Source of the DNA: Obscuribacter phosphatis_A
GTDB lineage: Bacteria > Cyanobacteriota > Vampirovibrionia > Obscuribacterales > Obscuribacteraceae
Direction of reading: 5' to 3'
DNA: 64,000 nucleotides
NCBI GenBank assembly: GCA_017303615.1
Contig: JAFLCK010000002.1
Coordinates: 124,001 to 188,000 of the forward strand
Part shown: in pieces, positions 36,031 through 44,055 of the stretch
Layout: the number at the start of each line of letters is the position of its first letter
Position numbering within the stretch: the first letter of the stretch is position 1
Program-made: the position numbers and the translations under genes
Notes under the pieces: model-generated
Told to the model about the DNA's origin: nothing
Databases searched by the model: none
What the model saw: the letters and a program-made list of their open reading frames with translations, nothing else

Positions 36031-36780
36031 ATGAACGCTCAGCTTTCTCAGGCGGCCATCAAAGTCACTAACCTCGTCAAAAGGCGAGAGACTAAACTGC
36101 TCAAATCTTTCTTGGCAATAAGCGGCATCAATCTAGAGATAGCCGAGGGTCTTACTTATGGGCTTATTGGACCAAACGGTGCCGGCAAGACCACCACAAT
36201 CAAGCTGCTCTTGGGTCTTTTAAAGGCCGACGGTGGTGAAATCAAAGTGCTGGGCAAGCCCGCCGGCGAGCATGAGACCCTGCGTCGCATCGGCTTTCTT
36301 CCCGAGTCTCCCTACTTTTACAGCCACCTGACCGGTCGAGAGTATCTCACTTTCACCGGTCAACTCTTTGGCATGCAAGGACCAGCACTGCAAAACCGCA
36401 TCGGCGAGCTTTTGCACTTGGTCTCGATGGAAAACAAAGCAGAAGAGAGAACCGGCACTTACAGCAAGGGTATGCTGCAACGCCTGGGCATGGCCGCCGC
36501 CCTAGTCAATGACCCCGACTTGCTCTTTTTAGACGAACCCATGTCGGGGCTTGATCCTTTGGGCAGAATGGACATGCGCAAGATCATTATCGCCTTGAAA
36601 GAGAGAGGCAAAACAATCTTCTTCAACTCACATCTCTTGCCCGATGTGGCCCATTTGTGCGACAAAGTAGGTGTGCTCAGCCAAGGTAAACTGACTGCCG
36701 AAGACGATTTACTCAGCATTACCCCCGAGCGAAACGCCACCGTACTAGAAGAATATTTTCTTTCCCATATCGAGGCTTGA
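36031..36780 (+). CDS. ABC transporter ATP-binding protein
   Basis: Nucleotide-binding subunit of an ABC-2 exporter, 249 residues. Walker A GPNGAGKTTTIKLL (about 47-60), Q-loop region GFLPESPYFYSHLTGREYL, signature TYSKGMLQRLGMA (the LSGGQ slot reads YSKGM), Walker B LLFLDEPMSGLDPLG, and switch His in FFNSHLL. It starts 11 bp after the sigma factor stop and directly abuts the permease gene. Cargo unknown; the setting within the pil genes hints at an envelope role. Confidence 0.93.
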   Translation: MNAQLSQAAIKVTNLVKRRETKLLKSFLAISGINLEIAEGLTYGLIGPNGAGKTTTIKLLLGLLKADGGEIKVLGKPAGEHETLRRIGFLPESPYFYSHLTGREYLTFTGQLFGMQGPALQNRIGELLHLVSMENKAEERTGTYSKGMLQRLGMAAALVNDPDLLFLDEPMSGLDPLGRMDMRKIIIALKERGKTIFFNSHLLPDVAHLCDKVGVLSQGKLTAEDDLLSITPERNATVLEEYFLSHIEA

Positions 36781-37629
36781 TTGGAGCACTGTGCAGAATC
36801 TCAAGGGCAAAAGGTAACCGCTAAAAAAGCGGGGCTATTGCTGCCTGTTCTCGCTATTGCCTCCAACACCTTCAAGGAAGTGAGCCGCGATAAAGTGGTT
36901 TACACCTTTTTTGTCTTCGCCGTGATCATATCCTTCTTTGGTCTGGCCCTGGGTTCGCTTTCGGTGGGGCAAGATCTGAGGATCATTCTCGACCTCGGCA
37001 TGTTTGGCATCAGCACCATCGGCGGTATTATCGCCGTTTTTGCCGGGGCCAATCTTGTCTATAAAGAACTAGAAAAAAAGACCTGCTATCTCATCTTTAC
37101 CAAACCAGTGCGACCTTGGCAGTTCATCTTGGGCAAGTATCTCGGACTGGCTCTCTGCTTATTGGTTCTCATTGCGGCCATGGCTGTTTTCTTGGCCCTC
37201 ACTGTCTATATCGCCGACCCCGGACAGCTCTTGGTCTTCAAAGAAAGAGTACTTTTGATTGGCGCTTCTTTATTGCTCACTTATCTGGAGCTGCTTCTCA
37301 TTATCGCCGCCGCCGAATTCTTTTCCACTTTCTCTTCGCCGATAATGTCGGTGGTATTCACAATCGCATTTTGGTTTATCGGACATTCAACCGCTTCCCT
37401 ACAAGACCTGGCTAAGCTCTTCACAAACTCAGCCCTAAAGCAATTGGCAAACTTTCTATACTGGACCCTGCCAGATCTCAAAACCCTCACCCAGATAAGA
37501 TCTGCCATCATGTACGGGCAACTTCCCAATAGTGAATTGTCAATCTATTTGACTGCATATTTGGTTTCTTATGTCATCATACTTTTAGTGCTCTCGGCGA
37601 TGGTGTCGGAAAAAAGAGAGCTACCCTGA
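36781..37629 (+). CDS. ABC-2 type transporter permease
   Basis: 282 residues, starting at TTG 36781 immediately after the ATPase stop, with GAGG 6 bp upstream. Six hydrophobic stretches, including VVYTFFVFAVIISFFGLALG, FGISTIGGIIAVFAGANLVY, LGLALCLLVLIAAMAVFLAL and the last at YLVSYVIILLVLSAMV. The segment ELEKKTCYLIFTKPVRPWQF is the conserved cytoplasmic loop of ABC-2 permeases. It pairs with the ATPase; with one permease gene the transporter is probably a homodimer of each subunit. Confidence 0.88.
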   Translation: MEHCAESQGQKVTAKKAGLLLPVLAIASNTFKEVSRDKVVYTFFVFAVIISFFGLALGSLSVGQDLRIILDLGMFGISTIGGIIAVFAGANLVYKELEKKTCYLIFTKPVRPWQFILGKYLGLALCLLVLIAAMAVFLALTVYIADPGQLLVFKERVLLIGASLLLTYLELLLIIAAAEFFSTFSSPIMSVVFTIAFWFIGHSTASLQDLAKLFTNSALKQLANFLYWTLPDLKTLTQIRSAIMYGQLPNSELSIYLTAYLVSYVIILLVLSAMVSEKRELP

Positions 37630-37655
37630 CATAGGCAAAGCGATATCGAGATTTC

Positions 37656-38813
37656 ATGGACTGGTACGACTTCAATCTTTATTTGGCAGCCGACGCCCTC
37701 ACTTTAGACACGGCGGCTTTGCTTTTGGGGCTTTGTATCGGCAGTTTCATCAATGTTCTGGCTCTCAGAACCTTGAAGGAAGAATCACTCTGGCGCAAAG
37801 GTTCCTATTGTTACCACTGCCAGCACAAGCTCAGTCCGCTTGAGTTGATTCCGGTCTTGTCTTTTCTCTTTCTCAAGGGTCAATGCAAACACTGCCAGGG
37901 CAAAATCCACTGGCATTATCCCCTGGTAGAACTAGCCACCGGTCTAATTTTCGCAGCGATTGTGCATTTTCTCGGACCAAATTATTGGCACCCGGGTCTA
38001 GGTGTCTCAGGCTTAGACATCACCCTCACCGTCTGCGGCATGCTCATTTTTGCCTCAGCACTTATTGCCGTCACCATCACCGACTTCAAAGAGAAACTGA
38101 TTCCTCACGAAATCACTTACCCGGCTATCATTCTTGGTATCGTCTATAGTGCAATGGTCAGACACGATCTGCTCGGCACCATGGCCGGTGTGGGCGCCAG
38201 CTATATCATTTTCGACTTCATCGACCATTTCGGAGTGCAGTTCTACTATCTCACCCATCCGGGCTTTAAAGACCGCCACAAGGTGGAAGACGAACTAGAT
38301 ATCGACGACCAAATTGACTATACGATGGAAGTGGGCTATCTGCACGCCGACGAAGTCGATGAACCTTTCATGGTGATGGGCGGCGGCGACGCTGTCTTGA
38401 GCGCCCTCATCGCCGCCTGGCTCGGTTGGCAAAAGCTGATTCCCGCTCTAATAATAGGCTTTTTGGTCGGTGCGGTCATGGGCAGCATCTATCTCTTGGC
38501 CGAACTTAAGAAAGAAAGACTGCTCAATGCCGCCCTAAGCAGATTTTTCGGGGGCTTTGCCGCCTTTGCCGGTTTGATGGCTTTGGCCCTTTGCGGATTG
38601 GCGAATAGTTTTCCCGAATCGAATATCTGGGGCAACAGCGTCACCTATCTACTCATCGGCGCCCTCGGCTTCGGAGGCGGCACAATTGGCATAATGACAG
38701 CCCCCGGACCGCGCCTGGTCAAGCATTTCCCCTTTGGTCCGGCTCTAGCCATCGGAGCAATTTTTGCCATTTTCCTGATTACCGGCACTGACGGCTTTAT
38801 CAGACCCTTGTAA
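37656..38813 (+). CDS. pilD: Prepilin peptidase (type IV prepilin leader peptidase/methylase)
   Basis: Inner-membrane aspartic protease that cuts and N-methylates type IV prepilins. 385 residues, longer than the usual 230-290. The methylase part shows GLCIGSFINVLALR and two CxxC pairs (CYHC, CKHC) around LSPLELIPVLSFLFLKGQ. The catalytic Asp residues are in ITDFKEKLIPHE and GGGDAVLSA (usual GxGD motif). A 60-residue charged insert between them (KDRHKVEDELDIDDQIDYTM) and extra membrane helices at the end explain the length. About eight helices in all. No prepilin gene is in the window. Confidence 0.92.
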   Translation: MDWYDFNLYLAADALTLDTAALLLGLCIGSFINVLALRTLKEESLWRKGSYCYHCQHKLSPLELIPVLSFLFLKGQCKHCQGKIHWHYPLVELATGLIFAAIVHFLGPNYWHPGLGVSGLDITLTVCGMLIFASALIAVTITDFKEKLIPHEITYPAIILGIVYSAMVRHDLLGTMAGVGASYIIFDFIDHFGVQFYYLTHPGFKDRHKVEDELDIDDQIDYTMEVGYLHADEVDEPFMVMGGGDAVLSALIAAWLGWQKLIPALIIGFLVGAVMGSIYLLAELKKERLLNAALSRFFGGFAAFAGLMALALCGLANSFPESNIWGNSVTYLLIGALGFGGGTIGIMTAPGPRLVKHFPFGPALAIGAIFAIFLITGTDGFIRPL

Positions 38814-38847
38814 AGAGGGCATAATAAAGATAATCAGGGGGGTCGAC

Positions 38848-40617
38848 GTGTTTAGCTTCGGCAGAAAAAAAGGGACTGTTCTCGGTCTCGACATAAATAG
38901 CGACAGCACCACCTTAATTCACCTTGAAAAAACCAAGGCTGGAATTGAAGTGGCGCATTTCGCTTGCCAGCCCACCCCTCCCAACTGTGTCAGAGACGGT
39001 TTGGTGACCGACCCTTTTGCAATGGGAGCCCTGGTGGCAGACTTGATTAAAGAGTCGGGTGTGCCAACCGGCGGACAGTCACCAATTCTCAATGTCTGCG
39101 TCCCTGCTCAAGCGGTTGTGATCAGGCTGATGCCGGTGCCTGTTGGTATGCCCCCCGAAGAACTGGCTGATGTGGTCACACAAGAAGCCACCAACCATGT
39201 GCCTTTTCCAATAGCCGAAGCCAATTTGGACTGGTTTCAGATGAATGCCACCGAGCGTACCGATCCTGATGGAGTGCGGCGCGTCGACGTTATCTTGGCG
39301 GCCATTCAGCATTCTATAGTGGAATCTTATTGGCGTATGGCTGATGCCGCCGGGGTCAAACTCGGCAAAGTTGAGGTTTCCTCTCTTTCGGTAATAAGAG
39401 GCTTAGCCCTGGCGGGTTATCTTGGTTCGAGCGGGCATATCTCGATGGTGGTTAATATCAGACAAGATGCCACAGACATCAATATAGTGCGCAGCGCCAT
39501 GCCACTTTTCGGCCGCTCGATTATCTTGGGGGTTGAAGCCTTGACCGAAGCCGTGGCGCGCAGCCTCGACATCTCTTTCGATCAGGCTATGGAACTACTG
39601 CCTGAGATTCCGGTCTTCAACATCACCCCCACCGATACAAGAATGGGCCAAGCCGGACAAGTAGCCCGAGCCGTCTTTAGCGATATAGGCGACGAAGTCT
39701 TGCGCTCCTTAGACTTTTACCGGTCGCAGGTGGGCGACGTCAAAATCGACCACATACTCTTATCTGGGCCAGGCTGCATGCTGCCCAATATGCACGAATT
39801 TTTCGCCAGCAAATTAAGAGCCAAAACAGTGCTGGCAGACCCGCTCAGAGACATGATTGTCGACGAACGGCAGATAACCGAGCGTATGCGCCCAATTTTG
39901 GCAGCCCTGATTGGTTCTTCCATAGAATCCACATGGAATCCGTCCATCACAGTCGATATGGATCTCAATAAAGAAGGGCGAATTCCCCTCGGTCTAGATC
40001 AAAATCGCACCCAGAATATCTTTGAAGAAGTCGAAACAGTAAAGGCGCCGCGCTGGTTCAAACCGGGGTTGGTTGCTGCAATCTTTAGTACGGTTGTGGT
40101 CTTTGGCTCTTACCTTTACCTGACCTTGCTCGACCTGCCCCTGACTCAGTCCGCCATAGAAAAATCGACCAGCGCCATTGCCACAAGCAAAACCGACCTG
40201 ACCAGACTGAAAAAAGAGAAAGAAGAAAACGCTGTTTTGCTAAAGCGAAAAGCACTGCTTGACCGGCTTGTGGGCGGCATCAAACATTATTCAAATTATA
40301 TGGATGTAGTGCGCGAAAATACTCCGCGCGGCATTCAACTAACCGAACTGAACATAGGCGACGAAGAACTAAAAGTGGACGGCGCCGCCGTCGATTTTTC
40401 AGCAGTAGGGAATCTTTCGGTCAGCCTGGGCACAAGCCCGGCCATCTCAGAATCAAATATAGAGTACGCTTCAAGACCTGAAAAACAACCAGGTATAGTG
40501 GCCTTTTCGTTGAAAGCCAAGCTTACTAAAACCAAGCCGGCAAGCGAGCAGAGCAAGCCGCCGGCGCCCCCCATCAACACAGCCTTGATAAATTCGGAGG
40601 TGACGCGCAATGAATGA
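38848..40617 (+). CDS. pilM: PilM-PilN fusion, type IV pilus inner-membrane assembly protein
   Basis: 589 residues from GTG 38848 (GGGGGG upstream). Residues 1-345 are PilM, the actin-like cytoplasmic pilus protein: TVLGLDINSDSTTLIHLEK, MPPEELADVVTQEATNHVPF, VVNIRQDATDINIV, ILLSGPGCMLPNMHEFF. After a short linker come a membrane helix (about 410-432), a coiled coil (TSKTDLTRLKKEKEENAVLL) and a periplasmic PilN-type fold (RGIQLTELNIGDEELKVDGA). No separate pilN lies between it and PilO, so one polypeptide supplies both roles. In the usual system PilM binds the cytoplasmic tip of PilN, which a fusion would make permanent. The 3' end overlaps pilO by 8 bp. Confidence 0.88.
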   Translation: MFSFGRKKGTVLGLDINSDSTTLIHLEKTKAGIEVAHFACQPTPPNCVRDGLVTDPFAMGALVADLIKESGVPTGGQSPILNVCVPAQAVVIRLMPVPVGMPPEELADVVTQEATNHVPFPIAEANLDWFQMNATERTDPDGVRRVDVILAAIQHSIVESYWRMADAAGVKLGKVEVSSLSVIRGLALAGYLGSSGHISMVVNIRQDATDINIVRSAMPLFGRSIILGVEALTEAVARSLDISFDQAMELLPEIPVFNITPTDTRMGQAGQVARAVFSDIGDEVLRSLDFYRSQVGDVKIDHILLSGPGCMLPNMHEFFASKLRAKTVLADPLRDMIVDERQITERMRPILAALIGSSIESTWNPSITVDMDLNKEGRIPLGLDQNRTQNIFEEVETVKAPRWFKPGLVAAIFSTVVVFGSYLYLTLLDLPLTQSAIEKSTSAIATSKTDLTRLKKEKEENAVLLKRKALLDRLVGGIKHYSNYMDVVRENTPRGIQLTELNIGDEELKVDGAAVDFSAVGNLSVSLGTSPAISESNIEYASRPEKQPGIVAFSLKAKLTKTKPASEQSKPPAPPINTALINSEVTRNE

Positions 40618-41335
40618 ACGCACACGCCTCTTGTTAGTTCTGGCACCAATTTTGATATCAGGCACAGCCGCCTTTTCTATGAACTATCCGGCTTATTTAG
40701 ATAGTCAACGTCTGCATGAAGAGCTCAAGCAAAGAGAAGATGAGCTAAAGAGTCTGCAAGACAAACTGACAGAGAGAGCCAGTGTCGACCAAAGTCATAA
40801 GACTCTGGAATCTGAAATTCAGAGCCTGCGCAACGAGATTCCACAAGCTCCCTATTTAGATCTGCTCATGCTGGATGTGCAGCGCATGGCTGATGCTGCC
40901 GACATCGATATTATTGCCGTTGAAAAACCCGACGAAAGAAATAGCAGTGGCACCGAAACCAGCGTAGATGCAGCCGACTTGGAAGTGCTCGAAGCCGGAC
41001 TAAATAAAAATCAACCGATCAAAAATGTCCGTCTAAACTTAAATCAAAACACAAATCAAAATAAGCAAATAGAGCCTAAGGCAGAAGAACGCAATTCGAT
41101 GGGTGTCAAGCAAATGACCCGAAGGCTCTATCTAACCGGAGACTACGGCAAGCTAATTCAGTTTATGAAGAGACTGGAATCTTATCAAAGAGTACTTTCG
41201 GTAAATCAATTGTCGGTGGCTATGGCCGGCGGCCCTGGCTTGCAAAATAAAAGTCCGGCGGGCGAAAGGGCACAGAAACTGAAGCTAAAACAGCCGGTCA
41301 TGTCCTTCCTTCTCAATATTTATTATCTGCCTTGA
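40610..41335 (+). CDS. pilO: PilO-like type IV pilus alignment protein
   Basis: 241 residues: a short cytoplasmic tip, one membrane helix (LLLVLAPILISGTAAFSM), a coiled coil (LHEELKQREDELKSLQDKL) and a periplasmic domain (SLRNEIPQAPYLDLLMLDV; LTGDYGKLIQFMKRLESYQR). This is the PilO layout; position after PilM-N and before a PilP-like gene supports it. A Asn/Gln-rich loop (about 130-160) is inserted in the ferredoxin-like domain. Partner is the PilN part of the upstream fusion. Confidence 0.85.
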   Translation: MNERTRLLLVLAPILISGTAAFSMNYPAYLDSQRLHEELKQREDELKSLQDKLTERASVDQSHKTLESEIQSLRNEIPQAPYLDLLMLDVQRMADAADIDIIAVEKPDERNSSGTETSVDAADLEVLEAGLNKNQPIKNVRLNLNQNTNQNKQIEPKAEERNSMGVKQMTRRLYLTGDYGKLIQFMKRLESYQRVLSVNQLSVAMAGGPGLQNKSPAGERAQKLKLKQPVMSFLLNIYYLP

Positions 41336-41338
41336 GAA

Positions 41339-42142
41339 TTGAGAAGAAAAGCGAGCCTGAAAATGAGACTAATCATAATACTAGTGACCGGATGCATACT
41401 GATAGGCGCCACCTACGCTTGGAGCAGCAACGTCGACAAAAATGACAAGACTGACCAGACCGACAAAAATAACAAGGCTCAAGTATCGCGACCCTTGGCC
41501 CCCCTTGCCAAAAGGTCAGAGACGAGGCAAAAGCAAACACTAATTAGTGAAATAACCGCCGATCAGTCAAATAAGCCTATAGGGGCTGAGAAAGCCGAGA
41601 ATTTCCGCGAGCCGATCACTCCTCTTGAGCAAGCTCGCCGTACAGCTAAAGAAGCCTTAGACAAGAAAGATCCATTTGAAGTGAGCTTGGAAGCCAAACC
41701 CTTTCCGCGCTCACAGAAAATCGCCGAGGACCCAAATCAAGGCAAAAAAAAGGTGAAGCAACTGGAATTGGTGCCGCCACCACCGACGGGGGCAGGACTA
41801 GGAAATTTCGGCGACATGCCTGGTCCCCATAACGGCTTTATGCCGCCGGCTATGGGCGGCGGACTGGCGAGCGGATTGGCAATTTCAGACCTGCCCTATC
41901 CGCCTGAGAAACCTTCTACTCTAAGATTTCTAAAGCTTACCGGCATCATCGGCGACAAAGCTGTCTTTCATATCAAAGATCAACTGACCCGTCGCGCCAA
42001 TCACTGGCCATCAGACTTGACCCTGGCTACCGGTCAGTCATTTTCAGGCGTCAAATTGGTCTCGGTTTCGGCCAAAGACGAGAAAGTCACTTTAGAAGAA
42101 CACGGCGAGATGAGCGATATGTATCTGCCCGGCTTGCGCTAA
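41339..42142 (+). CDS. pilP: PilP-like pilus assembly protein
   Basis: 267 residues from TTG 41339, or 259 from ATG 41363; neither has a strong ribosome-binding site. The N-terminal hydrophobic segment RLIIILVTGC ends in a lipobox-like VTGC, as expected for the PilP lipoprotein, although the hydrophobic stretch runs on past the Cys. A long Lys/Asn/Pro-rich linker leads to a C-terminal beta domain (LKLTGIIGDKAVFHI, VKLVSVSAKDEKVTLEEHGE) like the PilP secretin-contact domain. PilQ, its usual partner, is not downstream. Assignment rests on order and the last 80 residues. Confidence 0.7.
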   Translation: MRRKASLKMRLIIILVTGCILIGATYAWSSNVDKNDKTDQTDKNNKAQVSRPLAPLAKRSETRQKQTLISEITADQSNKPIGAEKAENFREPITPLEQARRTAKEALDKKDPFEVSLEAKPFPRSQKIAEDPNQGKKKVKQLELVPPPPTGAGLGNFGDMPGPHNGFMPPAMGGGLASGLAISDLPYPPEKPSTLRFLKLTGIIGDKAVFHIKDQLTRRANHWPSDLTLATGQSFSGVKLVSVSAKDEKVTLEEHGEMSDMYLPGLR

Positions 42143-42164
42143 CTGCACAAAGGGGACACTCTGG

Positions 42165-42707
42165 ATGATGTCGACAATACAGCAAGCCGTTTCTGAAAGT
42201 ACCAGACTGCTTTCCACCTGGCAAGAAAAATCTGACAGACTCGACGATAAAGAAAGGCTGGCTCTTGAAGTACAGCTCAAGACTCTCTTTAGCGAAGAGC
42301 TGGGAAGACGGGGTTTCTTTGCTGCCTATTCCACTTCTGATTTGCAGTTGACTAAAGCCATGCAAGAGACATTGAAAGCAGCAGTGCTTAGTAACATTGA
42401 TGCCGTCGGCGATATCATGGTGAAAAATGTCTTTATGTCTGGCCAGTCATATTTAGGATGCCTGGCCAGCTTAGCCCACGAAGGAAAAGTCGAGGCAGCG
42501 AAGCAAACTATGATCAAGAGCCTAGACTTAATACAAAGGCTTGGGATCGATGAAATCAAAAACAAATTACAAGATGCCCTGCTTGCCATTGACTCTTATC
42601 AAGATAAAAATGAAACCCCACAAGATAAATGGCACCAGTTTTTTAAGCGCTGGAACTACAGAAGAGAGAATCTTGAAAGAATGCCGGATTTGTTGAATGA
42701 AGCATGA
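42165..42707 (+). CDS. Small helical protein, unknown function
   Basis: 180 residues, no signal or membrane helix, AGGGG ribosome-binding site before tandem ATGs. Predicted mostly helical by eye (ESTRLLSTWQEKSDRLDDKE; AKQTMIKSLDLIQRLGIDEI). No family recognised. It lies 22 bp after pilP and its end overlaps the kinase start by 11 bp, so it belongs to the pil-kinase transcript and may be an adaptor or substrate of the kinases. Confidence 0.65.
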   Translation: MMSTIQQAVSESTRLLSTWQEKSDRLDDKERLALEVQLKTLFSEELGRRGFFAAYSTSDLQLTKAMQETLKAAVLSNIDAVGDIMVKNVFMSGQSYLGCLASLAHEGKVEAAKQTMIKSLDLIQRLGIDEIKNKLQDALLAIDSYQDKNETPQDKWHQFFKRWNYRRENLERMPDLLNEA

Positions 42708-44055
42708 AACGGCTAAAGAACCGCAATACCTAGTTCTAAAGCCTCTACTAACGGAAGATGCTCACCAACACTGGCAAATTTTTTCAGCAATTCCGCCGAT
42801 TCTGGCTATTGTTCTCACTGGAGTAGCAAGCCAGTTTCCCTTTCCCTTAGCAGCTTGCATAGTATGTCTCTTCATCGGGTTTCTCTTCTATTTTTTTACA
42901 TCCTCAAATGTTTTCACAAGTATTAATCGTTCACAGTTAGAACTGAAAGCCAAAGGTCTAGATATAAGGGACAACAGACTAGATGCGATCATGCCCTGGG
43001 AATGGCTGACCAAAGTAGAAATTCGTCATCGTCGATTAAGCCTCTTCCCCAACTATGTTACCTTTACATTCAAAGACGGCACCGATATTCTCATTCTCTG
43101 GAACGACATTAAGGAGACAATTGACTCGACTCACCTAGTCTCTTGCGTTCGCACATGGGCACCTCATGCCGAGATCATCGGAGATGCTCAATTGACCAAA
43201 TCTGAGTCATTGGCAAGTTATACAGAGCTCTGGCTAAGAGAACTGAGCACAACATCGATAGAGAAACGCCTTAGACAAGATCAATTACTCACAACTGGAA
43301 CCATCCTAAATGAGATCTATAGAGTAAAAGAGATCTTGAGCGGCGGTGGACAAGGAACAGCCTATCTAGCCGAAACGAACGCTTCGCCCCACTTACCGGG
43401 ATTGCCACCACTGGTGGTAGTAAAGGAATTCATTCTGCCCGACAACGAAAGAGGGCGAAAAAAAGCCACCGATGACCTGCTCAAAGAAGTAGCGATCCTC
43501 AGACGAATCAATAGCCCTCTCATAGTCCATCTATACGACTTCTTCTTGGAAGACCTGCGGGCATACCTAGTGGTCGAATATATAGAGGGTTGCACCCTCA
43601 GGCAACTGGTCAGGCAGTACGGCAAACTAGAAAAGCAAGAGGTGGCTCGTATAGGCGATTTGCTCTGCCAAGCGCTACTCTATTTGCATGAACTAAGCCC
43701 AGCCATCGTACATGGCGACGTTACTCCGGACAACATAATGATTGACCGAGATAGAAATGGCAGCATCAAATTGATGGATTTTGACGCATCGCAAGAGCTT
43801 ACCCGTAATAAAACCAATACAGTTGTAGGCAAACACTCTTATATGGCGCCGGAACAGTTCAAAGGTCTACTCAGCCAATCCAGCGACATCTATGCAGTAG
43901 GATGCACACTTCATTTTCTGCTCACCGGTAGAGAACCTGAGCCATTAACCGAATCAAATTCACATAGAATAATATCGAAAGCTACAAAACTGAATAGAGC
44001 AGAGCGCTACCAAAACTTGCAAGAGCTGAGGCTTGATCTTGAGCAACTTCGATAA
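42697..44055 (+). CDS. Membrane Ser/Thr kinase with DFD/HGD variant motifs
   Basis: 452 residues. Two membrane helices (about 28-68), a PH-like cytoplasmic segment (IMPWEWLTKVEIRHRRLSLF, VTFTFKDGTDILILW), then a kinase domain from about 205: glycine loop GGGQGTAYLAE, VVVKEF lysine, catalytic loop HGDVTPDNIM at residue 339 (the HRD arginine replaced by Gly), and metal loop MDFDAS with DFD at 361-363 in place of DFG. YMAPEQFKG and DIYAVGCTLHFLLTG are standard. Lys, catalytic Asp and metal Asp are present, so activity is possible but altered regulation is likely. Overlaps the next kinase by 23 bp. Confidence 0.85.
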   Translation: MKHETAKEPQYLVLKPLLTEDAHQHWQIFSAIPPILAIVLTGVASQFPFPLAACIVCLFIGFLFYFFTSSNVFTSINRSQLELKAKGLDIRDNRLDAIMPWEWLTKVEIRHRRLSLFPNYVTFTFKDGTDILILWNDIKETIDSTHLVSCVRTWAPHAEIIGDAQLTKSESLASYTELWLRELSTTSIEKRLRQDQLLTTGTILNEIYRVKEILSGGGQGTAYLAETNASPHLPGLPPLVVVKEFILPDNERGRKKATDDLLKEVAILRRINSPLIVHLYDFFLEDLRAYLVVEYIEGCTLRQLVRQYGKLEKQEVARIGDLLCQALLYLHELSPAIVHGDVTPDNIMIDRDRNGSIKLMDFDASQELTRNKTNTVVGKHSYMAPEQFKGLLSQSSDIYAVGCTLHFLLTGREPEPLTESNSHRIISKATKLNRAERYQNLQELRLDLEQLR

